Part shown: positions 23,238 through 34,289 of the stretch, one piece after another
Position numbering within the stretch: the first letter of the stretch is position 1
Layout of the letters: the number at the start of each line of letters is the position of its first letter
Origin: Kingdonia uniflora
Lineage: Eukaryota > Streptophyta > Magnoliopsida > Ranunculales > Circaeasteraceae
NCBI GenBank assembly: GCA_014058105.1
Contig: JACGCM010001927.1
Location: 620,001-684,000, forward strand
Reading direction: 5' to 3'
DNA length: 64,000 nt
Position numbers and translations under genes: made by a program
Notes under the pieces: model-generated
What the model saw: the letters and a program-made list of their open reading frames with translations, nothing else
Database searches by the model: none
Told to the model about the DNA's origin: nothing

Positions 23238-23307
23238 GTACCTCTATCGCGGATCTTGGCAAAGTACGCTATTTGTTGTAAAAATTCTCTGGAAGTCTAG
23301 ATTGATA

Positions 23308-23800
23308 ATGGTGAAGACCTAGAGAATGGTTTACAAAGATAGAGTCTCTGCTGATATGCAGTTGTTTAAGTTAAGATATTTTGGTGATCAGTCCTTAGAG
23401 ATGCCCATCCCCGTTCCCATTCCACTGAGGTATCAGGGTATGTAAGAAGAAGAAGTGGCTGAAGCTGAAGAAGTTTTTTACTGTATATAGAGATTTTATT
23501 AGGTTGTCTTGATAGGCAAACAATGTTAGAGGTGTCTCTGCATCCTTGCGGAAGACAAGGTTGAGGAGACAGATACAGAGGTCGGTGTAACTGCGGGGTA
23601 GTTTTGCCGATGTCTTGCGTAGGATTGGATTCTAAGTTTGGGCCCTCTTCATGTCCACCAACTCTCTGATGGTAGTGGTTATAGAGGAGGTGACAGTGGT
23701 AATAGAGAAGGGAGATGGAGAATGGAAGTCTGCTTCTGTACCATTATCGCGTCTTGGATCTAAGAAGACCTTCTATTTGAAGAGTTGGTTCAAGCACTAA
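23308..23800 (+). pseudogene. Element D antisense small protein aORF-a
   Basis: The ATG gives MVKT-stop-RMVYKDRVSA, then LRYFGDQSLEMPIPVPIPLR and an acidic stretch (EEEVAEAEEVFYC). Stops follow at six or more places. It aligns with aORF-a of A, C and G. A further charged stretch (GDSGNREGRWRMEV) runs to about 23800. No known domain recognised. Confidence 0.6.
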
Positions 23801-23959
23801 CTCTTTATGTTTACATGTCTAGACTTTCTCCAAACCCAGTTTCTGGTTAGAGTAGTATGATGTAAAGGGAGAAGGACGTCTGGTGACTTTCAATGCCTGT
23901 TTTGGTTTAGAGGATTCTTGGAGTAAAATATCAGTGAATTCAGAATAACTGAAGGATTT

Positions 23960-24127
23960 GTTATTTCAGAGTACCTGAAAGACTAGTTATCTGTAAAGTA
24001 CCTGAAAGACTTGTTATCTTTAAAGTACATAATTTCGCAGTACCTGAAAGATTTTTTTATCTATAAAGTACTTGAAAGATTTATTATCTGCAAAGTACCT
24101 GAAAGATTTTTATCTGTAAAGTACCTG
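23960..24127. repeat. 27-bp minisatellite in element D
   Basis: GTACcTGAAAGAttTgTTATCTgtAAA recurs at 23971, 23998, 24040, 24068, 24094 and 24121, mostly 26-28 bases apart with one longer step. The counterpart in element A is more decayed. Confidence 0.85.
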
Positions 24128-24603
24128 TAATTTATATTCAAGCTTAATAAAATTTGATTATTCAAACTCTGTGTTGATATATAGAATAGCTCTTGTGATT
24201 GAAATCGAGTTATGAGTAATTCAAAGATTTACGAATAGAAGATAAAATGTAATACATAAGATTAGATATACAAAGTATATTCTAGCAATCGAGCTATAAA
24301 TATGTATTTATAATATAACAGATAGGTAAGAATTATTTTTAAACTGAATAACTTAGAATTATTAGGGGAGAGAGATAACAGCAGAAGATTTTAAATATAT
24401 AGGAATTGGAAATTTGAGTTCTGGGAGGTCACTCTGAAATATTTGATTTGGAAAAAATAAGTTCGAGATGAGTAGGCCGAATACACTGAGATTGATGTGG
24501 ATTGATAAAATCAAATAATGTTACTTATGATACTAGGGTTTTCTATTATGAAAGAACAAAATATAAATATGAATTGTGGGGGATTTGAAGTAATCTAGAA
24601 AAT

Positions 24604-24612
24604 TATATAAAT
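24604..24612 (+). promoter_or_regulatory. TATA box of element D aORF-b
   Basis: TATATAAATGGGGG, 49 bases before the ATG at 24653. Position and following G-run match element A. Confidence 0.6.
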
Positions 24613-24652
24613 GGGGGTAAATAAGCTTTAAATAGGTTAAAGAAAAATAGAA

Positions 24653-25033
24653 ATGGTGTGTGCCCGATCTAAGAGAATTCGTTATGCAGCTGAGGAACGG
24701 TTGACAATAAAGATAGCTGAAGTGAGGGAGCAGATTTTGGGCTTGTTAGATTATGATGCTGACTTTCCAGTGACCGAGTAAAAGTTTGATGGTTTAGACT
24801 AGATGGGTAGGAAACTTGAGCTAGGGTGTCACTTCTATGAGAAGCTATTCCAAGAAGTGATTGTGGATCCTTCAGCTCGAGAAAATGTTGTGAGATTAAT
24901 TGTTGAAGAAGAGATCGAACTGGAAGATGCGAGGATTGCTGGAGGTGAATTAATTAGATGCGGCTCCCCAGGATATCAGGGATGTTCCAGGTGTAATTAT
25001 ATGCCAGGGAGAAAATTGTATGAGTTTGAATAA
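24653..25033 (+). pseudogene. Element D antisense small protein aORF-b (Cys-rich tail)
   Basis: The ATG gives MVCARSKRIRYAAEERLTI, KIAEVREQILGLLDYDADFP, two stops (24780 and about 24800), then VIVDPSARENVVRLIVEEEI, ARIAGGELIRCGSPG and the tail GCSRCNYMPGRKLYEFE. Ignoring the two stops it is about 126 residues. The tail has three cysteines as C-x6-C-x2-C with a conserved Asn-Tyr. The same protein is encoded in A and G. Metal binding is inferred from spacing only; no known family recognised. Confidence 0.7.
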
Positions 25034-25470
25034 CTGTTAAAGAAATATAATGAGAACAAATTTTAAATTTGTCCTCTTTGGTTGCAAATGTTGTTTGTGA
25101 CTGTTGTAAAAAATAAATTTGAATTTTTGAATTGTGAAAGCTCTGGAAATGACGTTAGTACTTCTATAAGTAGAAGAAGCAAAAATAGAAAAAACAAGTA
25201 GCTTTTGATTTTGTTTCGAGTGTAATTGCTAGAAAAGTTTGATTGCGTGTAAGTGTTGAGTCATCATGAATGTGGGGAGGTCAGAGGGAAATTTGGGCAA
25301 AAAAGATAAAAAAAGATATTAAAATATAGGGCAGGGGGCAATAATGGGAAGGTATTTTCACTGAAAAGGTAGAAGATGCCTGACATTAATTGTGGAAAGG
25401 ATGCCACGGTTCCAAAACTGGGGATGGCTCGTACGAAGCCCAATAACTGCCAGCAGTTAGAGAGAGAAAA

Positions 25471-25478
25471 TATAAATA
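25471..25478 (+). promoter_or_regulatory. TATA box of element D aORF-c
   Basis: AGAGAGAAAATATAAATAA matches the equivalent sites of A (11184-11192) and G (60301-60310). The ATG is 0.5 kb downstream, leaving room for a leader and an intron whose likely donor is GAAG-GTTAGTAG at about 25702-25713. Confidence 0.5.
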
Positions 25479-25898
25479 ATGCTTCATCTTCTTCTTTCAA
25501 AGGTTTATCAACTTTTAAAAAATTAAAGAACAGTGTAAGAGGAAAGAGAAAAAGTAGTTGAAAATTTTGTGAGAAATTAATCAAGAGTGATCAACAATCA
25601 AAGCAAGAGAGAGTTGCAAAGACTAAATCGCGAAGGTTGATATATAACAGTATTGTGAGGGCAGGATTTGGCGCTTCGTCAGATTTATATTATGACATCG
25701 AAGGTTAGTAGACGATCTGTGATACTGTGAATGTGTTTTTTTCGAAAGTTTATATTTTTGTGGTATTCAAATTTAAAAATTACTATTTATAGCAATCTAT
25801 AAAAATCTGTTAGATATATTTGTTAATAATAAAAGAGAGATATGAATGATATACGTATCTGTGTGATGTATTTGTAAAAGATAATGATAGAATACCTG

Positions 25899-25914
25899 GA
25901 CCTATATGTAGGTC
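25899..25914. promoter_or_regulatory. Conserved palindrome upstream of element D aORF-c start
   Basis: GACCTATATGTAGGTC, a perfect 6-base inverted repeat around TATG, 55 bases before the ATG. Near-identical boxes stand at 10789-10804 (A) and 60823-60838 (G). Confidence 0.55.
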
Positions 25915-25968
25915 AATCGTGAGGATTTTTGTATAGAATCAAATCTCATATGTAGTGTTATAGTTGAT

Positions 25969-28900
25969 ATGGAGACTTCACCTGTTCTGGAGGCTTCGAC
26001 CTCTGGTAATTTGGCTGAGTCTGAAAGTGTAGTATCCGATAGGGAGAACAGAGTAGAAGTTGTTCATTTTCTAGATTTCCCTAGAAAATTGGTATTATAT
26101 TCTCCAAACTCTTACGTATTTAGAGAGTTTTGTAAAACCAAAGCTCTAGTAGGGGAAAGATGGCGCAATTTCGCAGAATATGCCGATATGCAGTTTAAAA
26201 GTTGTGTGGTAGGACTGAGGAGCAACACTTCTTTTTGTTGGCTAATTTAGAGAACGAAAAACTGGATAGGGGGTTAGACGAGTCGATCTCCTTAGATTAT
26301 TATGATGGAAATGTCCAAGGTGACCTGGAGGTAGGTTTTCTGTGTTACTTGTCTCAATTGAAGTACGGGTTGAGTTTACCCCTTAACAATCTTATGAAAG
26401 GGATTATGAATATATTATCTAAAGACATCTTGTAGTCTTATGGTGTAAGAAACTATTCTACAAGTGGAGGGGAAAATTTTCTGAGTTCGACTCGAGCTCT
26501 TTTCTTCGATCTAAACTCAGTAGGTCAAATGTGGAATGATAATGTAATATGGGTGAAGGGTGATTGCCTTCAGAGAGATGATAAAGAACCTATGAAACTT
26601 TTGTGTAGAGCTGTGAAGTAAAGTAAGTATAATAATGTATAATATTGAAATATTGAAATCAAATATTGTTCTGTTGTTGATTATGAGTTGCTATTTTACA
26701 GATCCTACGCCGAAGGTAAAGAGGAGGTAGTCCCTGTTAGACATTGTTGCTCAGGAAGGGACCGAGCTCGAGGCTGTGCTGAAAGATCTCGGCATTAGTA
26801 GAAAGAAGTGAGCTAACAACAGGTCTGAAAAAGTTTAAAAGTCTTAAGCAACAAGGCTAATGATAGATGTTGGTGGCTGCAAGAAGGAGGGGGATGATGG
26901 AGAGAGACGAGTGGTTTTGCCAAATGCCTCTGGAAGGGTAAATCCTTCTTCTAAACTAACTAGGGCGAAGGTCGCAGATAATCGACCTGGTGTGGAAGAC
27001 GAGTTAAAAATATAGAGGAAATGGTGAGGCTTATAGCTCGCAATGGTGAGGAGGAGATGGGCAAAATGGTAAGTTTGATGATTTGAATATCTTATGAATT
27101 TTGTTTTGTAGTTCGAGCTAAGAAAGGTGGTCAATAATTGTGTTGTCTTTTGTAGGCTGCTCGTTTGATGAAGGGGATCTGCCTCAGGATGGAGGAGGAG
27201 AAAGCCAAGTTCAAGAAAGGGAAGGCTGAGCTCTAGAAGAAGGTAACTCATTTAAAAGCTGACTTGGCTAGCGAGGGTAAAAAACTGGACTCTGTGAAGA
27301 TTTTTTAAGAGTTGGAGATAAGCGAGCTGATAGTGGAAGCGGGGAAAAATCTAAAGGATGTGGTAATCCAATATGATAGACTCAGGCGCCACCTTCTGAA
27401 AATGGGGTACTCCAAAACTGAGGTAAATAACATTATAGAGGATTCCTATGTTGAAGAGGAGGAGGTCAAGGATGATAGAGCTGGCGTGGTGAGAGGGTTG
27501 AATAGAGTTTCTCTGAGTTCTCCCTAGAGTGTGCGAGAGAGCGAAGGGGATGACGATGTCAACCCAGAGAATGTGAATGAAAAGGTATAGTATAATTGTC
27601 AACTATTTGGTTGTATGATTATGAAGAGTTTGTGAACTGTAACAGTATGGATCAATGCAGGATAAATTTATGTAGTCTCAGTTATGTTTGCAAACCTTGT
27701 TTGTAAGAACGTAAGGATATGTGCCTTAGAATAAAAGAATTAGAGAATGAGCTCGCTAAGGAGAAAGATGCCTCAGTTTCCCTGTTGACTTTGCAAGCAG
27801 AGCTACGGGATAGAAAAGAGCAAGAAATATTTGGCTTGTACGCTTCATTGCTCTAGAGCTATAAAGTAAAAATTAGAGCATTGAGACAGATTAAAAACTT
27901 GCTAATAGCTTAGGGGCAATGGTACTCAACTGTATATAAATAATATCAAAGTGCTAAAAAAGTTAGAATATAGAGAATGTGGTCCTTGGAATTGGAAGTA
28001 TATGTTATTATTCATCAAATTTGGATCATACTTCGACCTTAAGTTTAGAAGCAATTTCACACAGTAGATGTCAAAAAATAGAAATTTCGGTAGAAATAAG
28101 ATGTATGTGTTGAGTGAGTGCCATGAATTGAACTTTATATATTATATTTGTGATGTGTAGGTTGAATTGAAGTCAGCTCGTTTGAGCATAAAAGGCCCAC
28201 GCCAATGTAACCAAGATTTTGCATCAAAGTTTGATAGAATGAGAGAGGCAAATGAAGATAGGGAAGATCAACATGTAAAGGTACATTTCAAATTTGTTGA
28301 GGTAACTCAAACCATTGATGACCTCACACAAAATATCGTGGAGAAGGATGTTAAAATTAGTAATGGACAAAAAGAGCTCGCAGAGACGAATGAAAAGGCA
28401 GCGAAAATCAAAAGCCAGAATGATGTGCTGATGGTAAAGAGTAAGGAGGCTGACATTGCTCAATACCGTATCCAGGCGTTAAAAATGTCAGAGAAAGAGT
28501 TATGCCATTTTTTAGCCAGTTTGAAGGACCAAATGATCAGCAAAATGAACGAATAAGAGTAGACTCGAGCTGATTTAGTGAATACTAGGAATGAACTGGA
28601 GCGATTGAAGAATAAAATGGCTGAGAAAGATAGTGAGCTAAAGAAAGCTCAAGATGACCTATCTAACTCTAAAATTGCGGTTGAGCAGTTGACTGCAGTT
28701 TTGCCTGCTAAAGATATAGAGTTTTAGTTGGTGTAAAGGAAATGTGATGAGTTGAATGAGAGGGTGGCACAGTTAAAGACCGATTTAGCTCAGGCCAATT
28801 TGTGTGCCAAAAATGCTGAGGCTGGAGAATGCTCGAGGAAGAATAAAGGTGATACCGGGGTCTCCATTTTTCAAGGGGATGTGTTAGCCGATCAGCTCGA

Positions 28901-29616
28901 ATCAGAGATCTAGAGGGAAATGTAACTCAAACTCAAAGTCACGTACAAAAATTAAATGAGCGGTTAAGGGAAAGGTAAGCTGGATGTTGCTCATGTTAGG
29001 GAACATGAGTTAAATCGGGTGATCAGAGGTAAGGATATTATGATAAAGAATAATGTCAAATTGTTGAAGAAATCTCCTACTAGGGTAAGTATAGGTAAAG
29101 ACAGGGAGCTTGAGGAACTTCGTGCCCAGGTAGCTGAATTGAGGATGATGAACTAAGCCGAGTTAGATAAAGTAGATGAGAGGGCGAAGGAGAATATCAA
29201 TCTTATGTCCCGCGCAGAAAGTCGAATAGAATGGCATGAAGCACGAAATAAGAGGTGGAAAGAGCACCTTCAAACGACGAGAGAAAATTTTTCTAAGGCG
29301 GTCGTGCCCGAGGCCTCGCACTCAGAGATGTTAATAGCAGTAATAGGCTTTTTTTTAGGAGGTGAAAAGGCTTGAGTTTGAGAGAGATACCTTGTGCGGC
29401 AGTTTGTCGAATAGAGGATATATTTGTAGAACTGATATAGATCGAGGAAACTATATGTACTCCATGGAAATGGAGTTAGGTTCCCGACCTGTTAAATTTG
29501 TAGACCAGGGCTGGATCACCGTGGCTATTCGAGCTTGAAAATTTATGGCTGACCATTCTCCTGTTGTAGGGAAAAGCCTAGCTAACCTCCCCATAGAAGA
29601 AAAGAATCCTTTGTAG
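25969..29616 (+). pseudogene. Element D antisense gene aORF-c (transposon-like domain plus coiled coil, spliced)
   Basis: The ATG gives METSPVLEASTSG, then FLDFPRKLVLYSPNS and, after a frameshift near 26220, LANLENEKLDRGLDESIS, GFLCYLSQLKYGLSLPL and NLMKGIMNIL. Compared with A, about 35 codons of the core are deleted at 26410. Introns fit 26623-26701 and 27069-27155, with an acceptor at 28160. An exon with SLLDIVAQEGTELEAVL follows the first intron. Coiled coils fill 27710-29340 (for example MREANEDREDQHVKVHFKFV). The C-terminal part (RGYICRTDIDRGNY, SRPVKFVDQGW) ends EKNPL-stop at 29614, the same end as in A. Function unknown; resemblance to Transposase_28-type proteins is from memory of the pattern. 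Confidence 0.7.
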
Positions 29617-29666
29617 TGGCTATATATGTAGCCTGAAAAAGTATCTGCCGCAGACATATTGAGAAA

Positions 29667-30120
29667 TGAAAGCTAGTTTTACCTTTGCTTTATCTTATGT
29701 CTGGCAGAGTTCTTTGATTGAAAATTAGTATTACCTTCATTTTAATCGCAGAAAATGATAGAGTCGATCAAAACTATTTTTACCTTTGCTTTAACCGGTA
29801 TAATTGTCGCAGCCATATTAAAAAATGAAAGCTAGTTTTACCTTTGCTTTATCTTATGCCTGGTAGAGTTCTTTGATTGAAAACTAGTATTACCTTCGTT
29901 TTAATCGCAGAGTATGATAGAGTAGATCAAAGCTAGTTTTACCTTTGCTTTAACCGGTATAATTACCGTAGCCATATTGAGAGATATAAGCTAGTTTTAC
30001 CTTTACTTTATCTTATGTCTGGTAGAGTTCTTAGATTGGAAACTAGTATTACCTTTATTTTAATCACAGAGTGTGATAGAGTCGATCAAAGCTAGTTTAC
30101 CTTTGCTTTATCTTATGTCG
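29667..30120. repeat. Tandem repeat array of about 159 bp after element D pol
   Basis: CTTATGtCTGGtAGAGTTC recurs at about 29695, 29854 and 30013, 159 bases apart, ending in a short partial unit. Each unit carries AAGCTAGTTTTACCTTTGC. It is the counterpart of the array in A and sits at the same place, between the tails of pol and aORF-c. Confidence 0.88.
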
Positions 30121-30239
30121 TGTGGGAAAAAACTTGGAAGTTTTCATTGAATAGAATTGAATGTACATTATATGGAAATGAAAGTCCCACTTTTAGAATG
30201 GAAAGAGAGAAAAATTGAAATGTAGTGAGGAACTTAACG

Positions 30240-31500
30240 ATAGTACCGTTGCAGTTACCTAGTATTCCAAGGATTTGAGATATGAACTCCTCCTCGGTCA
30301 TGAGGTAATATGATCCCAGGCCAATGAGACCAGTGATTAAGAATGGACCCTCTCAATTTTTTGCCAGTTTCTCGGCATGTACCTCTTTCTGTATTAAGGG
30401 ATTTCTCTGAAGACAAGATCGTCGATTTGGAAAGTACGACTTTGAACTCGTCTACTATATGAACTGGCCAGTATTTGGTAATATCGACCTTGGTTGGCAA
30501 TAATGCATTCCCTAGTCTCATCGATCTATTGATATTGTAGGCCAATTTGATCTTATTTTCTTTGTCAGTTAGTTCATGATCTCTGACTGGATGATGATAT
30601 TATTTTGGAAAGACGGCTTCAGTGCCATAGGCAAGAAGGAATGAGGTACAACCGGTCAATTGACGTGGAGTTGTGCGGCATGCCCGTAAGACATGAGGAA
30701 GTTCACGTACCCAGTTTCCTTTTTCTGTGAGTGAAGCCTTTTCTTGAGTCCATCCACGATGGTTTTGTTGGTGATTTTGGCTTGGCCATTGACTTGAGGG
30801 TAGTAGGGATTGGATAGTGAGTGGATGATATTATGTTTGTTGAGGAAACCTATGACTTTTTCTCCAACGAATTGTGGCCCATTATCAATACGAATTAGGT
30901 GGGGGCATCCAAACTGAGTAATGATGTGTTCCTAAATAAAAAAAATAACATCTTCTTCTCTAGTTCGACAGAGTGGAACTGCTTCTACCCATTTTATAAA
31001 ATAATCTGTAACTACGAGTAGGTATCGACGGTTACCTGATGAATTAGGAAATTTACCGACAAGATCGAGCGCCCATCTTTTGAATGGCCAGAATACCTTG
31101 CTTGTATGTAGTTTGAGTGCAGGGGAGCGGATCATTTGTTTATATCGTTGGCATGTATCACATTTGCATGAGTACTCTTCTGCTTGCTTGTGCATGCCTG
31201 GCCAGAATACTCATTGTGTAATGGCTATGTTAGCGAGTGATCAACCTGCGGCATGGGAGCCACAAGTCCCTTCATGTAAATCTCTTAACATCTCGTCTAC
31301 TTTCTTTTTAGAGAGGTACTTGAGGTAAGGCCCCATGTCTAAATGGCAATATAAGAAATTGTTTTGATTTGTGCAGCACTTTGAGTTTTTGATAAGCTGT
31401 CGGCACTCTTTTGGATCTTCTGGAAGGGGTCCTTTGCATTCATTGCCAGTGCCAAGGTAGGTAAGGAAAGGCTTTTGACAATCGTCATCCTTTTCTATAT
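30240..31500 (-). pseudogene. pol: Element D integrase remnant
   Basis: The zinc-binding part HEGTCGSHAAG (near 31250) is followed by CKCDTCQRYKQMIRSP (from 31172), completing a His-Cys finger. The core follows: DLVGKFPNSSGNRRYLLV and YFIKWVEAVPLCRTRE. The C-terminal part near 30330 reads a GPFLI-like GLGSYYLMTEEEF. Stops and frameshifts separate blocks (near 30780 and 30930). Confidence 0.85.
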
Positions 31501-32090
31501 CGCCCTCAGTGTTGATCATGCATAAGAAATATGATCAGTGCTAGAGTTTGATATCTCTTTGATCTGGAGATATCTAGCTTATGTACCCAAGACCCCGGCT
31601 AGATAAGCCAAGGAATCACCATGTCTATTTTTACCTCGAAGAAGATAATTAAAAGCTACTTTCATAAGCTGGCTCATCCTATCTGCAATGAGGGTTGTAT
31701 ATTCGATCATCTTGCCATTCTTTTTGTATTGCTCAGAGTAATGGTGGACGATGAGTAGAGAATTGGCATAGGCTGAGAATTCTGGGGCACCGAGCTCAAG
31801 TGCGAGGTCGAATCCGTGAATGAGAGCTTCGTATTCGGTAACATTGTTGAAGGCTTCAAAATCCAAATGGATTAATTTCTCAATTCTGCCGTTGGAAGGG
31901 GTAATCAATACGATTCCAATTCTTGATACTGCGGATCTTGTTAAACCATCTGTAAAAAGTCTTCACCCTTTCTTTGTAATCTATTCAGCTCGCTCGTCAA
32001 ATGCTTTGGTGGGTGGATCTTCTATAATTTCTTCTGCAAGGTCAGGATCGTACTCCTCCCATTTGGGATCTTCTACTAAAAAGTTCGCGA
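31500..32090 (-). pseudogene. pol: Element D second RNase H-like domain
   Basis: The best stretch starts at 31908: MITPSNGRIEKLIHLDFEAF, NNVTEYEALIHGFDLALELG, LLIVHHYSEQYKKNGKMIEY and LLRGKNRHGDSLAYLAGV. The catalytic positions are largely kept, but TDS has become ANS. The TDG start lies near 31960 behind a shift. Confidence 0.8.
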
Positions 32091-33480
32091 GAAAATTGGT
32101 AACGGCCTGACCCTTTTCAGAATGACATTATTCGAACTTGATATCATGTTCTCCAAAATTGACTAACCTTTGTTACACTCTTCTAGATTTTACTTTCTTT
32201 AACAAAACTTCCCAAAGTGGGTAATTCATCATGACTTTGACAAAATAAGCTTAGAATTAATGTTTAAGCTTCTATGAAGTGTAAACAAGAGTTAGAAGGA
32301 GTCTCTCGATTTTAGAATACCTTGTTTTCGTTGGAGTGAGGGTTTTGCTAATAAAGTAGACTAACTTCTTTATTTTCCCTTCAAGTCAAATGTGAACCGT
32401 GCTGATAGAAGTATCTGTAACTGCTAGGTAGATGATTTGTTCCTTATTATCTACAGGGGTGCTCATTATGGGAGACTTCCCCAAATAGGTTTTAAAATCC
32501 TAAAAAGCTGCCTCGCATTCGGATGTCCATTAGATCATTGCATTGGGCTAAACTTTTCCTCATTTAGTACAACCACGGAGTAGCCAACTACATCGATCTA
32601 ATAATTTTGAAACGAATTGGTTGATAGTGGCAATCTTGCTAGCTATTTTTTGTACGTCTTTTATCATTTTTGGAAATTGTATGTTGAGGAGAGCTTGAAT
32701 TTGATCTAGATCGGCCTCAATACCTTTCTTGCTTATGAGATGGCTGAGGAATCAGCCTAAATGTACTCTGAATTGATATTTATCAGGGTTGAGTCAAATC
32801 ATGTAAGATTGAAGAATGTTGAATATTGTGTTGAGATCTGTAATATGGTTGACTGACTATATGCTCATGCGCATGAGATCATCAATGTAGACTTCCACGA
32901 CTTTCCCAAGAAGTACTTTAAACATAGCAGTCATCAATCGTTGATAAGTCACTCTTGTATTTTTGAATCTGAAGGGCATAACTTTGTAACAATAAAATCC
33001 TCTTTCAGTGATGAAAGTGGTTTTTTCTTGATCTTCTTCCAATAGTAGAATTTGATTATATCTAGAAGCGGCGTCCATCATAGATAGAAGTTCATAACCT
33101 GCTATAGAATTAAAAATTTAATGGATGTTGGGAAGAGAGAAATTTTCCTTTAGAATGTGTTTGATTATATATGTAAAATCTACACAAACTCAAACTTTTT
33201 CATTCTTTCTGGGGACAGCGACGATGCTGGATATCCAATCTGGATACATGGCTTATCGAATTAATCCCACTTTGACCAATTTCTCAATCTCCATGTTAAC
33301 TTCATCTCAAAGGTGAGGTGGTAGTCGTCACTTTTTCTATTTGACTGTCGTAGCGTTAATGTTGATGGCCAATTTATAACATGCCTTGGCCGGATTGACC
33401 CCAGGCATCTCTTCGAAAGTCCAGGCAAAAATGTCTTGATTTAGTGGTAAGAATTGAATGAGAACATCCTCATCGTGTTG
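32090..33480 (-). pseudogene. pol: Element D reverse transcriptase and RT-linked RNase H
   Basis: RT reads MMDAASRYNQILLLEEDQEK (33081 leftward), FYCYKVMPFRFKNTRVTYQ and VVEVYIDDLMRMS, with YIDD at 32889-32878. The thumb and connection follow to about 32640, then the RT-linked RNase H to about 32100. Upstream palm sequence runs to about 33440. Confidence 0.87.
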
Positions 33481-33539
33481 GATCAGCTTGGTATCGATAA
33501 AAGTACCTCTCCTAGGTCAATCAATGTTGACTTATTCTG

Positions 33540-34140
33540 CAGAATCTTTTATTGAAGGCTGATCATCAAGGTGATCATCTTTCTTTAATCCTATACAGCG
33601 TATCTTTCTGAGGTATATAGAATGGCAGAGACGATATTTTCGCAAGCTTGAGAAAGCTTTTGACTACCTTTTACTTCAAAGATACCATCATTGTGCTTGA
33701 AGTGAGGTGTTTGATAATAGGTAGAAGTGATTGCTTCCATATTATGAATCCAGCATCGACCCATAATCCTGAATAACAAGATTTGCCATTAATTACGTAG
33801 AAGATGACATCGATGGTGGTTTGTCCTGCGGTAATAGGTAAGATGATCTTGCCTCTCACTCTTCCTTAGAACGATTGAATCCACTGATATCGGTGTCGTT
33901 TGGAATTACTTGATCGGCCAATCCCATTTGGTCAATTATGTTTTGAAAGAGAATCTCAATACCACTTCCAGTATCGATCATCATTGTGTACATTACAAAT
34001 TTCTTCATCTTGAGCATTATGACTAATGCATCATGATGTAGAAATTTTACATGACTAATGTCGCAATCTTTGAATGAGATCCTATGCCGACGATTGCTCG
34101 ACTAAGGTAGAAGCTTGGCTTCTTTATCTTGAGGTGTGAG
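33540..34140 (-). pseudogene. pol: Element D protease remnant
   Basis: The catalytic box MMIDTGSGIE lies at about 33990-33960. It is followed by DTDISGFNRSKEE and, in another frame, GRCWIHNMEAITSTYYQTPH near 33760. Confidence 0.85.
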
Positions 34141-34289
34141 ATCGTAGTATTATGACAGTCTCCTGCGCTTAAATCGGTAAGAATGGGTAATCTGATAGAT
34201 TTTGATCATGTTATTATGGTACATATGGGAGAGATGTTTCTCCTCAGCTTGATCTTCAACCTGGAGTACTTCGAGCTACTTCTTATAGC

